Below, piece after piece: positions 1-6,143 of a stretch of DNA of 6,376 nucleotides. Positions within the stretch are counted from its first letter, which is position 1. The number at the start of each line of letters is the position of its first letter. Under the pieces are notes generated by a model. That model saw only the letters and a program-made list of their open reading frames with translations, searched no databases and was not told the origin of the DNA. The position numbers and the translations under genes were made by a program. Source of the DNA: CAYGZA01 sp964354135 (lineage in GTDB: Bacteria; Planctomycetota; Planctomycetia; Pirellulales; Thermoguttaceae); NCBI GenBank assembly GCA_964354135.1, contig CAYGZA010000353.1:1-6376 (forward strand), given 5' to 3'.

Positions 1-52
1 TTGTGCGAAGCACCCTTCGGGCCTTTCAGGCAAAAGGTGCCTGTCCCCTTTT
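1..52. repeat. Dispersed palindromic (REP-like) repeat, cut by the window edge
   Basis: This is a cluster of small overlapping dyads: CGAAG/CTTCG (6-10 with 15-19), CAGGC/GCCTG (27-31 with 39-43) and AAAAGG/CCTTTT (32-37 with 47-52). The core phrase GGTGCCTGTCCCC recurs widely as an intergenic repeat in many environmental bacterial genomes, planctomycetes included (recollection, not a search). Here it lies inside the reading frame of the PD40 protein, just after a normal-looking YTLHRLD segment. The remaining half probably lies beyond position 1. Confidence 0.6.
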
Positions 53-903
53 CCGAGGTCGAGGCGGTGCAGCGTATAGGTCGGCAGCGGCTCCCAGGGG
101 TTGTGGCAGCGGCCGAAGCCGCCGCGGCGCGTGGACATGAAGGCCAGGCCGCCGTCGGGGAGCGGGCAAGGGTCGAAGTCGTCGTTGGGCCCGTCGGTCA
201 ATTGGCGCAGGTTCTCGCCGTCGGCGTCCATAGCAAAGAGGTGGAACGAGCGCCGCTGGGGCGAATAGTAATCGGGCTTCTCGGGGGCCCGCGGGCAGAA
301 GGCGAAGTAGACGGTCTTGGCGTCGTACGAAAGGGCCAGCGTGGTGTAGTTGCCCTTGGGCAGCCGGCCGCGGATCAAGTCGCGGGTCTTGAATGACCGC
401 CCCGGCTCCTCCAGCACATGGACCCCGCCGCCGGCGATGTCGCCGTAGTCGTAGAAGTAGCCGAGATACTCGTGGAGCATCTGCGAGATGAAGCGATGCC
501 GCTGGAGGAAGACGATCGGCCTGCCGGCCAGAAGCGGGTTCTTGAGGGCCGCCTCGCGGGTCACCGTGCGAATTCGATGATACAAGCGAAGGCGTCCTTC
601 TTCGCCAAGGGACGCCACCTCGCTTGCCTCTTCACGGAGACGCTGGAGACTCGTCTTCTCGAAAGCAAGCTCAAGCGGCGGATCGAGCCGGGCCAGGTCG
701 TCCAGCAGCTTGTCGGCGCGGTCCAGCGAATCGCGGATCGCCTCCGGCGAATGAGGAGCGCGGCCGAGCCGCCGCTCCTGTGCGGCCCAATCGGCCTGCA
801 GGGCCTCTTGGAGGCTTGCGCCGGCGGCCGCGTACAGCGCAAGCGGCGCCAGCAATGCAGCCGCGACGACCCAGGGCACAACAATCGCGGGCCGCAACGC
901 CAT
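1..903 (-). CDS. Secreted PD40 beta-propeller protein, hydrazine-synthase-alpha-like (3' end outside window)
   Basis: This frame is open for 301 codons from an ATG at 903 to the window edge, so only the N-terminal part is visible. Residues 1-29 look like a signal peptide (a hydrophobic run followed by AAAGA), so export is predicted. Residues 31-115 are charged and helical. A segment at about 120-168 (NPLLAGRPIVFLQRHR, then GGGVHVLEEPG) resembles the domain that precedes the propeller in planctomycete proteins related to the hydrazine synthase alpha subunit. PD40/TolB-type blades follow: LALSYDAKTVYFAF near 189-202, HLFAMDADGENLRQLTDGP near 221-239 and FDPCPLPDGGLAFMSTRRGG near 243-262. A strong ribosome-binding site (GGGAGGAG) lies 8 nt before the ATG. 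No haem motif (CxxCH) is present in the visible part, and real hydrazine chemistry is not implied. The last ~17 codons are repeat-derived, so the gene may be interrupted. Family assignment is moderately sure; function is unknown. Confidence 0.7.
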   Translation of the reverse strand, partial: MALRPAIVVPWVVAAALLAPLALYAAAGASLQEALQADWAAQERRLGRAPHSPEAIRDSLDRADKLLDDLARLDPPLELAFEKTSLQRLREEASEVASLGEEGRLRLYHRIRTVTREAALKNPLLAGRPIVFLQRHRFISQMLHEYLGYFYDYGDIAGGGVHVLEEPGRSFKTRDLIRGRLPKGNYTTLALSYDAKTVYFAFCPRAPEKPDYYSPQRRSFHLFAMDADGENLRQLTDGPNDDFDPCPLPDGGLAFMSTRRGGFGRCHNPWEPLPTYTLHRLDLGKGDRHLLPERPEGCFAQ

Positions 904-956
904 CAGATTACTCCTCCCACACTCTAGCGGCACGACTCGAGGCCAACCTTTACGTC

Positions 957-975
957 GTACTGAGTACCGAGTACC
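957..975. repeat. Short tandem repeat of GAGTACC
   Basis: Two exact adjacent copies of the 7-mer GAGTACC (962-968 and 969-975) follow a partial copy (GTAC at 957-960). They lie in the 149-nt gap between bfr and the PD40 gene. The repeated GTAC core gives short dyads. No promoter hexamers can be supported for the PD40 gene here, so it may depend on read-through from bfr or on a promoter type not recognised. Confidence 0.4.
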
Positions 976-1004
976 CAGCACTGGGCCGTCTGCCGGCAAC
1001 GTGC

Positions 1005-1028
1005 TGACGCAAGAACAGACTTGCGTTA
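1005..1028 (-). terminator. Hairpin downstream of bfr, candidate terminator
   Basis: ACGCAAG (1007-1013) pairs perfectly with CTTGCGT (1020-1026) around a 6-nt loop. A G-T wobble and an A-T pair extend the stem to 9 bp. It lies 25 nt past the bfr stop codon in the direction of transcription. No run of U follows, so it is not a classical intrinsic terminator. It may instead protect the bfr 3' end or work with Rho. Confidence 0.4.
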
Positions 1029-1052
1029 CCCCGTCTGTCTACGCCTTGACCT

Positions 1053-1523
1053 CTACTCCTCCGTCTGCGTGGACAGGTACATGGGCAATCCCATTTGCGC
1101 GATCTGGTCGCGCTGCTCTTCGAGCCAGTCGACGTGGTCGTCCTCCTCTTTGAGGATCCCTTCGAGGAGCGTCCGGGTCACGGCGTCGCCGGATTCGTCC
1201 GCCAGATGGATGGCCTCGTTGTACGCGCGGACCGCCCCCATCTCCGCGGCCAGGTCGGATTCGAGCTGTTTGGGAATGTCTGCGCCAATGCCCACGGGGT
1301 TCAGCTTGCTCACGGTCGGCGAACCCTCCAGGAAGATGATCCTCGCAATGAGCTTCTCCGCGTGGTGCATTTCCTGGACCGCTCGCTTCTCCACGCTTTC
1401 GTGGAGCCGGTCGTAGCCCCAGTTGGCGCACATTTCGGAATGCACCATGTACTGGTTGATGGCCGTCAGCTCGTCGGCCAGCAGTTGGTCCAGCTTCTGG
1501 ATGATCTTCTTGTTGCCTTTCAT
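1053..1523 (-). CDS. bfr: Bacterioferritin (haem-binding ferritin with ferroxidase centre)
   Basis: This is a 156-residue iron-storage protein, a normal length for bacterioferritin, which assembles into a 24-subunit cytoplasmic shell, oxidises Fe(II) and stores ferric mineral. It opens with MKGNKKIIQKLDQLL, much like the E. coli protein (MKGDTKVINYLNKLL, from memory). All expected ferroxidase ligands are at canonical positions: E18, E51, H54, E94, E127 and H130 (ExxH at 51-54, ExxH at 127-130). M52, the haem-bridging axial ligand, is present, so true bacterioferritin is favoured over bacterial ferritin or Dps. The start at 1523 is chosen because GGAG lies 7 nt upstream and homologues begin there; an in-frame ATG at 1637 lies upstream of the promoter. 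No ferredoxin partner (bfd) is visible. A separate promoter at 1588-1616 suggests independent transcription. No Fur box was recognised. Confidence 0.96.
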   Translation of the reverse strand: MKGNKKIIQKLDQLLADELTAINQYMVHSEMCANWGYDRLHESVEKRAVQEMHHAEKLIARIIFLEGSPTVSKLNPVGIGADIPKQLESDLAAEMGAVRAYNEAIHLADESGDAVTRTLLEGILKEEDDHVDWLEEQRDQIAQMGLPMYLSTQTEE

Positions 1524-1587
1524 CGCATCGCTCCGTGACCTTAGGGAGATTGACGAGACAAACCGTGAGTGACTCAGCGACCCAAGC

Positions 1588-1616
1588 AGTATACCCGGCG
1601 GAGGCAAGCCGGTAAA
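1588..1616 (-). promoter_or_regulatory. Sigma70-type promoter for bfr
   Basis: Read on the minus strand, TTTACC (-35, at 1616-1611) and TATACT (-10, at 1593-1588) are separated by exactly 17 nt. They match TTGACA at 4 of 6 and TATAAT at 5 of 6 positions. Transcription would start near 1581 and give a leader of about 58 nt before the bfr ATG. The -35 box ends about 10 bp from the palindromic repeat at 1626-1722. Confidence 0.65.
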
Positions 1617-1625
1617 CCGAGGGCG

Positions 1626-1722
1626 GCTATCAGCCATCAGCTTTCAGCCATCAGCTTTTGGCACGACGAAGTACCGCGCCGTTCTTTGGATCGATCGGCT
1701 GATAGCTGACGGCTGATAGCTG
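1626..1722. repeat. Long palindromic repeat built of 14-nt direct repeats, between the enolase-family gene and bfr
   Basis: The left arm 1626-1649 and the reverse complement of 1697-1720 match at 22 of 24 positions, separated by 47 nt. Each arm is itself periodic. TCAGCCATCAGCTT occurs twice exactly (1630-1643 and 1644-1657), and GGCTGATAGCTG occurs twice with the same 14-nt spacing (1697-1708 and 1711-1722). The block starts 4 nt after the enolase-family stop codon, so its RNA could fold into a large stem that ends or stabilises that transcript. It has the look of a MITE- or REPIN-like element without coding capacity. Similar CAGCTATCAGCC phrases are frequent intergenic repeats in environmental genomes (recollection). 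Confidence 0.75.
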
Positions 1723-1726
1723 TCCC

Positions 1727-2848
1727 CTACCCCGACTGGGCGATCAGCCGCGAGCGGACGAAGTCTTCGTTAAGGGTCACGCCCAGGCCGGGGCGGTCGG
1801 GCACCTCGATCCAGCCGTCGGCGGCCCGTACTTTCTCGACGGTCATCTCGTGCCGCAGGGGACTATCCTCCACGCAGTCCTCAAACAGGAACGCCTCGCG
1901 GCAGGTACACAGCCATTGGAGGCTGGCGGCCACGGTGACCGCGCTGGTGTAGCAGTGGTTGCACAGGCGAGCGCCGATCTCCTCGACGCGGCGGCGGATG
2001 TAGGCGGCCTCCGTAAAGCCGTTCCGCGCGAGATCCACTTGATAGACGTCGAGGGCGTGGCGATCCACCAGCGGCCGGAACGCCTCGGAGCCGCACTCCC
2101 CTTCGCCGGCGGCGATGGGCACCGGCGAGCGGTCGCGAAGCCAGACGTAGCCGTCCACGTTGGCCTGCTGGAGCGGCTCTTCGAGCCAGCCGATGTTGTA
2201 CTCCGCGAAAAGCCGGGCCCGGCGCAGGGCGGTCCGCGTGTCCCAGACGCAGCCGGCATCGATGAGCAGCGTGGCGCCATCGCCGACTCCCTCTCGCCCG
2301 CCGCGGACCAGCTCGCAATCCAGGGCCTCGGACGGGCCCATCGGCTCCCAGCCGAGTTTCACGGCCCGGTAGCCCGACTCGCGCCATCGCCGGGCGATGT
2401 CGCAGGTCTCCGCCCCGTCGCGGCCGAAGAGGATCGACGCATAGGCCAGGACCCGGTCGTGGTGCTTTCCGCCCAAGAGGCGATGGATCGGCTGGCCGAA
2501 GAACTTCCCCTTGAGGTCCCACAAGGCCATGTCTATCGCCGCCATCGCCGAGATCGTGACGGAGGTCCGGCCGAAGTACTGCGTGCCGCGGTACATCTTT
2601 TGCCAAAGGCGGCCCGTCTCCAGCGGGTTCTCGCCGATCAAGAGTTCCCGCAGCCCGCAGGCGACGTTGTGGCTGTACGGGGCATCGATGACCGCCTTAA
2701 CGACCTCGGGCGACGAGTCGGCCTCGCCGATCCCCTCCAGGCCGTTGTCGGTGCGGACCCGCACCAACACGGAGTCCTGGCAGGCCGAGGTCTTGCGCTG
2801 GACGTTTTCGATCCGAAGGACCTGGCAGACGATTTGCGTGATCTTCAT
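1727..2848 (-). CDS. Mandelate racemase/muconate lactonizing enzyme family protein (enolase superfamily)
   Basis: At 373 residues this is a full-length member of the superfamily, which removes a proton next to a carboxylate using Mg2+; typical substrates are sugar acids or related acids. The N-terminal capping domain spans about 1-125 and the barrel about 130-355. Metal ligands are D197 (LLIDAG), E223 (WLEEPL) and E249 (AAGEGE), with the 26/26 spacing of mandelate racemase (195/221/247). A D272/H298 pair (QVDLARNG, LCNHCYTS) fits the His-Asp dyad, and E323 (LFEDC) the conserved late Glu. The usual KxK motif reads K164-L-G166 (AVKLGWEPMG), so the second lysine is missing. No signal peptide is seen, so it is cytoplasmic. 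The start at 2848 is the family-consistent Met, but no Shine-Dalgarno sequence precedes it. The substrate cannot be assigned; dehydration is more likely than racemisation (inference). Confidence 0.9.
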   Translation of the reverse strand: MKITQIVCQVLRIENVQRKTSACQDSVLVRVRTDNGLEGIGEADSSPEVVKAVIDAPYSHNVACGLRELLIGENPLETGRLWQKMYRGTQYFGRTSVTISAMAAIDMALWDLKGKFFGQPIHRLLGGKHHDRVLAYASILFGRDGAETCDIARRWRESGYRAVKLGWEPMGPSEALDCELVRGGREGVGDGATLLIDAGCVWDTRTALRRARLFAEYNIGWLEEPLQQANVDGYVWLRDRSPVPIAAGEGECGSEAFRPLVDRHALDVYQVDLARNGFTEAAYIRRRVEEIGARLCNHCYTSAVTVAASLQWLCTCREAFLFEDCVEDSPLRHEMTVEKVRAADGWIEVPDRPGLGVTLNEDFVRSRLIAQSG

Positions 2849-2878
2849 GATGGATTCGCGACGGGTTCTGGCACAGTT

Positions 2879-2899
2879 CGGCCGACGTGCCCTCGGCCG
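2879..2899 (-). other. Leader hairpin of the enolase-family gene
   Basis: CGGCCGA (2879-2885) and TCGGCCG (2893-2899) form a perfect 7-bp GC-rich stem with a 7-nt loop, about 30 nt upstream of the ATG at 2848. It could affect translation of a gene that lacks a clear ribosome-binding site, but it may equally be a short GC-rich chance dyad. Confidence 0.35.
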
Positions 2900-2941
2900 C
2901 TAAACGACGCTGGTTGCCACGGGGGGGGCGACTCAACGACC

Positions 2942-2947
2942 AGTATA
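2942..2947 (-). promoter_or_regulatory. Candidate -10 element for the enolase-family gene
   Basis: TATACT on the minus strand matches TATAAT at 5 of 6 positions and is identical to the bfr -10 box. No good -35 lies at 16-18 nt (GGCTTG at 17 nt is weak; TTGCCC is at only 14 nt). Both this site and the bfr promoter have GGCTTGCC shortly upstream. If used, the leader would be about 87 nt. Confidence 0.35.
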
Positions 2948-3010
2948 GACAAGGCGCGGGTGGGCAAGCCAGCAGTACAGGGTTTACTGCCACGCTCCGA
3001 GAACCCTGAC

Positions 3011-3035
3011 GGCGTCTTTGCGCCTTTGCGTGAAA
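3011..3035. repeat. Dispersed repeat of the AAAGGCGCAAAGACG type
   Basis: The segment contains two CTTTGCG units (3016-3022 and 3024-3030) and ends in TGAAA. Read on the minus strand it is the TTTCACGCAAAGGCGCAAAG phrase that recurs between genes in many environmental genomes, where it is often mistranslated as HAKAQRR-like peptides (recollection). It starts about 13 nt past the stop of the truncated decarboxylase-like tail. Confidence 0.5.
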
Positions 3036-3048
3036 CCTCCCTGGAAAC

Positions 3049-3159
3049 TCAGTCTCGCCGGTCTCGCAGGCTGCGGCACGCCTCGGCAAACGCGACCACG
3101 TTCTCCCACGGCGTCTCGGGCTGGATGCGGTTGGAAGGCATGAGGTCGGGTTGTACATC
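3049..3159 (-). pseudogene. C-terminal remnant of a uroporphyrinogen-decarboxylase-family gene
   Basis: An open frame ending in TGA (3051-3049) reads DVQPDLMPSNRIQPETPW, then ENVVAFAEACRSLRDRRD. The PSNRIQPETPWENVVAFAEAC stretch, given here as one 21-residue block split as PSNRIQPETP and WENVVAFAEAC, resembles the end of UroD-like proteins, where an IQP-x-(T/V)P-x-EN-(V/I)-x-A motif precedes the last helix. Upstream, the frame runs into the lysine/proline-rich end of the large secreted protein with no decarboxylase sequence, so the rest of the gene (about 300 codons in typical relatives) is gone. An ATG at 3141 would permit a 30-residue peptide, but no ribosome-binding site precedes it. The alternative is a chance resemblance; a genuine small protein is less likely. 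Confidence 0.45.
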
Positions 3160-6106
3160 AGAGCGTTGCCGCGGCAGGCCTCTTCTTTGGCTTCGGTTTC
3201 GCGGGTTTCTCCGCTGCGGTCTTCGCGGCGGGGGTAGGCGGCTTGACGTTCGGGTCGCGGCGGAGGGTGGCGCGAGCCCGGAGCCCTCGATCCTCGAACG
3301 TCAGCCCGAAGTTGCCCTCACGGAAGGTGCTCAAGACCGGCGGGGCGGGAGGGCCTTGCTTCGGCTGGCCGGGGTGCCCGTAGACGGTCGATTCCATCGT
3401 CTGCCAGTTCTCGTTCCAGACGTACTTGCCGCCACCGGGGCAGACCAATTCCACCTGCCAGATCTGCTGGTGCACGGCAACCGGGTCGCGGTCGGCGAAC
3501 ATCCGTTTCCACTCGTTGAGGATGGGGATGTTGCCCCAGGCCCGGGCCTGCAAGGTCTGCTGGTACTCGTCGCGGGCAAACCGGTTGACGACCTCCAGGA
3601 CCCTGCTATCGACCTGCAGGCCGACGTTGGAGCCCAGCCACGGCCGGAGGTCTTGAGCGGCTTTACCGGCCGGTATTCCTTCCTTCTCCGCCTTTTCGCG
3701 GGCCAGCTCCCGATCGATCGACCGTTGGAGGAGCTTCTCGCTGGGCGTCACGGTGAGCGAATCGGGCGACGTGGTGTAGTAGAGGGCGAGCTTCTCGGCC
3801 GGTCCGAACTGGCGGCGGCCGCGCTCCGTGGGCGAGACCTTCACATAGGGCTGGTCCTTGTACTTGAGCGACTCCCAACGGACCAACCCCGGCGACGTCT
3901 CCTCGATGTAGGCCCGGAGCGCGTTGAGGAACATGGCGAGCTTGAGGCCGCCCGAGACCTCGACGCGCAGCGCGACCGGCAATCGCCCGATTTCGTTCTC
4001 GACGAACATGAACCGCTCGATGTCGTCGGGCTTGACTTTCGCCAGGTCGCTCCAAAACGGGTCGTCCTCGACGTAGACGGCGGCCGAATCGCCGATCCAG
4101 CCCAGCGACACCCCCTTGACCACCAATCCCGCGAGGTTGTTCGCCTGCTCAAACATCCGCGACTTCTTGTCGAGGGCCAGGGCGAAGTGCAGCAAGGTAT
4201 CGTGCCGGTCGCCGGCATCGGGGGCGAGCTTCCCGCCCTGGGAGATCGAGATCAGGTCCCGGTACTCCGTGCCGAAGATGAGCGGCATGACCGTCATGTC
4301 GCCGGATAGGCGGTCCTTGTGAACGCCGATCCGCAGCCCGATTGGGTCAAAGGCCCAGGTCCAATTCCGCTGGTAGCCGTCGCGCCAGCGGGCATACGCG
4401 TCGGCCTCGGCCTTGGTGACTTCTTCGAGCGGCATTTCGCTGATCGGCGTGAGGAAGTCCAGGGAGCCGAGCGTGGACGAGAGGACGCCCGCCGGGGTGA
4501 GCGTCAACTGGCCGGCATCGGCGATCGGCAGGTCGGTGTGGACGGGGCCGGCCTGCACCTTCTTTCTCGCGAGCGGCTCCAGGTGCGAGGCCTGGATTTC
4601 CGCCATGACCGCGGCTGCCCGGGTCCGCCGCGAGTCGGCGATCCGCCATTGCGGGCCGCACCAGCGGCGGATCGTCGGGTCGCTAAGGAACACCAGGGCC
4701 GTCTCTTCCGGATCGCCCAAGCGGTAGCGGTTTCGGAAGAACACGTACTCCGGCAGTGATGCGATCGACTTGCACTTCCCGCTGCGGACCTCGGCCAGCC
4801 GTTTGACCTGGGCGAGCGAGTTGGTCACGATCACGGCCTTGTCGATTTTCGCCAGATAGCTGGAGACGCGGCGGTCGGCCGAGCGAAAACCGCGGTAGGC
4901 AAGGCCCTCGATTTCGCCTTGTTGGGCCTTCACCTGCGGGTTCTTGCTGACCGCCAGAGAGACCCGAACCCAGAGGAGGTTCTCCAGCACCGCGGGCTGC
5001 GGCGTCTCAAAGAGCACTGCCACGTCGGTCCCCGTGGGGAAGAACGTATCCGACCCGGTCAGCGCGACGCTCCGCACCACCTGCGGGCCCAGCAGCCGCG
5101 CCAGGGTGCTGAGCGGCAGGCCGAGCTGCTCTTGGTAGCGGTCGGCAATGCGGGCGTTTTCCGAGCGCGGCTCGGTCAGGTGCAGGACCGGCGTGTCGTG
5201 CAGCTTCGTCTCATCGGAAACCGCCATCGCGGCCTGGAACGTGGGGAAGAAGACCACGTGCTGGTCGGCCGGCACGAGGGCGGAGAGCGGGTCCAGCTTC
5301 GGCTTGACGTCCTTGATGAGTGGCTGCCAGTCGATTTCCTGGATGGTGATCCCTTGGATCGAGTCGATCTTGACGGGCGTTTCGTTGGGCGCGACCCTCG
5401 GGAGCACGCGGTCCAACTGCAGGTTCTCGCTCATCGCGCGGCCGCCGGTGAAGAGGTCGTAGGTCTGCGCGAGCTCGTTGGTCCGGCCCCGTTGCCGAGG
5501 CCGGAAGCGGTCGGCTTGCTCGGGCGAGAGATTCAGCGCCAGGCGGGCCTCGCGGGCCTGGTGACGAAACCACGCCGCGCCGGGAACGTCCCGACCCAGC
5601 TCATGCTCGTAGTGGGCCAGCTTCCCGCGATAGAAGTCTCTCCGCACCTCCGGCTTGGCTTCCGACGCAGGAATCCGGAACTTGAGCTTGCCCGCGGCAA
5701 AGCCCGGAAGGAACAACCGTCCGGTCGCGTCCTTGCCGGCGGGAGCACGGACGAGAATCCTCGTGCGACGATCCGGTTCCTGGCCGGCGGGTTGTTTTGT
5801 CCCGGGCTCGGCGGCCTGCCACTCGGGAGACCCCGGACCGACCATCACCGGGGCCGACCACGGCTCGGTCCAATCCCCGCCGCCGACCACGTAGGCCTCT
5901 CCCGGCCCGTCGAGCACGGCGTAAGGGGCCAGCGACTCTCTTTGCCGCCAGAATCGCCGATCGGGCTGGGGCTTTCCTACGGGCAGGGTCCCTTCGGTGA
6001 GCTGCAGCTCCCGGAGGGGCACGCTGTAGTAACTGTCTTCCGCCAAAACGGCCGCGGGACAGCCAACGGCAACCACGAAGAACACGCCTCGCAAGAACCT
6101 CGACAT
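3158..6106 (-). CDS. Large secreted protein of unknown function (planctomycete type, possibly DUF3352-like)
   Basis: The gene encodes 982 residues. Residues 1-22 are a clear signal peptide (MSRFLRG, hydrophobic VFFVVAVGC, then AVLA before EDSYY), so the product is exported. No membrane segment, CxxCH or known catalytic motif was recognised. Residues 23-200 include an RILVRAPAGKDATGRLFLPG strand-rich part and an arginine-rich helix. Residues 275-440 (SALVPADQHVVFFPTF, VAVLFETPQPAVLENLL, KIDKAVIVTNSLAQVKRLAEV) have the pattern of DUF3352-like proteins (weak, by eye). The C-terminal ~25 residues are rich in K, P and A (EKPAKPKPKKRPAAATL) and probably disordered. The start at 6106 is preferred over an upstream in-frame ATG (6325) because the signal peptide begins there and AAGGAAG lies 7 nt upstream. 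The stop codon directly abuts the decarboxylase-like remnant. It appears monocistronic. Confidence 0.88.
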   Translation of the reverse strand: MSRFLRGVFFVVAVGCPAAVLAEDSYYSVPLRELQLTEGTLPVGKPQPDRRFWRQRESLAPYAVLDGPGEAYVVGGGDWTEPWSAPVMVGPGSPEWQAAEPGTKQPAGQEPDRRTRILVRAPAGKDATGRLFLPGFAAGKLKFRIPASEAKPEVRRDFYRGKLAHYEHELGRDVPGAAWFRHQAREARLALNLSPEQADRFRPRQRGRTNELAQTYDLFTGGRAMSENLQLDRVLPRVAPNETPVKIDSIQGITIQEIDWQPLIKDVKPKLDPLSALVPADQHVVFFPTFQAAMAVSDETKLHDTPVLHLTEPRSENARIADRYQEQLGLPLSTLARLLGPQVVRSVALTGSDTFFPTGTDVAVLFETPQPAVLENLLWVRVSLAVSKNPQVKAQQGEIEGLAYRGFRSADRRVSSYLAKIDKAVIVTNSLAQVKRLAEVRSGKCKSIASLPEYVFFRNRYRLGDPEETALVFLSDPTIRRWCGPQWRIADSRRTRAAAVMAEIQASHLEPLARKKVQAGPVHTDLPIADAGQLTLTPAGVLSSTLGSLDFLTPISEMPLEEVTKAEADAYARWRDGYQRNWTWAFDPIGLRIGVHKDRLSGDMTVMPLIFGTEYRDLISISQGGKLAPDAGDRHDTLLHFALALDKKSRMFEQANNLAGLVVKGVSLGWIGDSAAVYVEDDPFWSDLAKVKPDDIERFMFVENEIGRLPVALRVEVSGGLKLAMFLNALRAYIEETSPGLVRWESLKYKDQPYVKVSPTERGRRQFGPAEKLALYYTTSPDSLTVTPSEKLLQRSIDRELAREKAEKEGIPAGKAAQDLRPWLGSNVGLQVDSRVLEVVNRFARDEYQQTLQARAWGNIPILNEWKRMFADRDPVAVHQQIWQVELVCPGGGKYVWNENWQTMESTVYGHPGQPKQGPPAPPVLSTFREGNFGLTFEDRGLRARATLRRDPNVKPPTPAAKTAAEKPAKPKPKKRPAAATL

Positions 6107-6143
6107 GGCATCGCTTCCTTCCGGACTGGCCGACGACCGGGTT

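Larger units (their letters stand above)
2849..3048. other. Non-coding gap upstream of the enolase-family gene
   Basis: No reading frame here looks like a real gene. On the minus strand it holds, in order, the AAAGGCGCAAAGACG-type dispersed repeat (3035-3011), a weak hairpin (GCAGTA 2972-2977 with TACTGC 2985-2990), a candidate -10 box (2947-2942), a run of eight C (2928-2921) and a 7-bp hairpin (2899-2879). Together these make the leader and probable control region of the enolase-family gene. Confidence 0.6.

Noticed and set aside
418..1007. Plus-strand open frames opposite the PD40 gene
   Set aside because: The minus-strand frame from 903 is open throughout, has a signal peptide, a ribosome-binding site and PD40 motifs; the opposing frames have none.
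1524..1637. Upstream bacterioferritin start at 1637
   Set aside because: It adds 38 non-homologous residues that overlap the promoter and the palindrome arm. The ATG at 1523 matches the family N-terminus and has GGAG 7 nt upstream.
1626..1722. Possible CRISPR array from the repeated CAGCCATCAGC units
   Set aside because: The units are adjacent with a 14-nt period, without unique spacers, and are arranged as an inverted pair.
2697..3158. Minus-strand open frame of 153 codons starting at 3158
   Set aside because: It overlaps the stop of the secreted gene, passes through the remnant in the wrong frame and through the dispersed repeat (HAKAQRRR), then overlaps the enolase-family gene out of frame.
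1850..4309. Long plus-strand open frame of 819 codons
   Set aside because: It lies antisense to the enolase-family gene, the gap and part of the secreted protein, so it crosses two gene boundaries. The translation is low-complexity (R, G, A, D, L), as expected opposite high-GC genes, and shows no family motifs.
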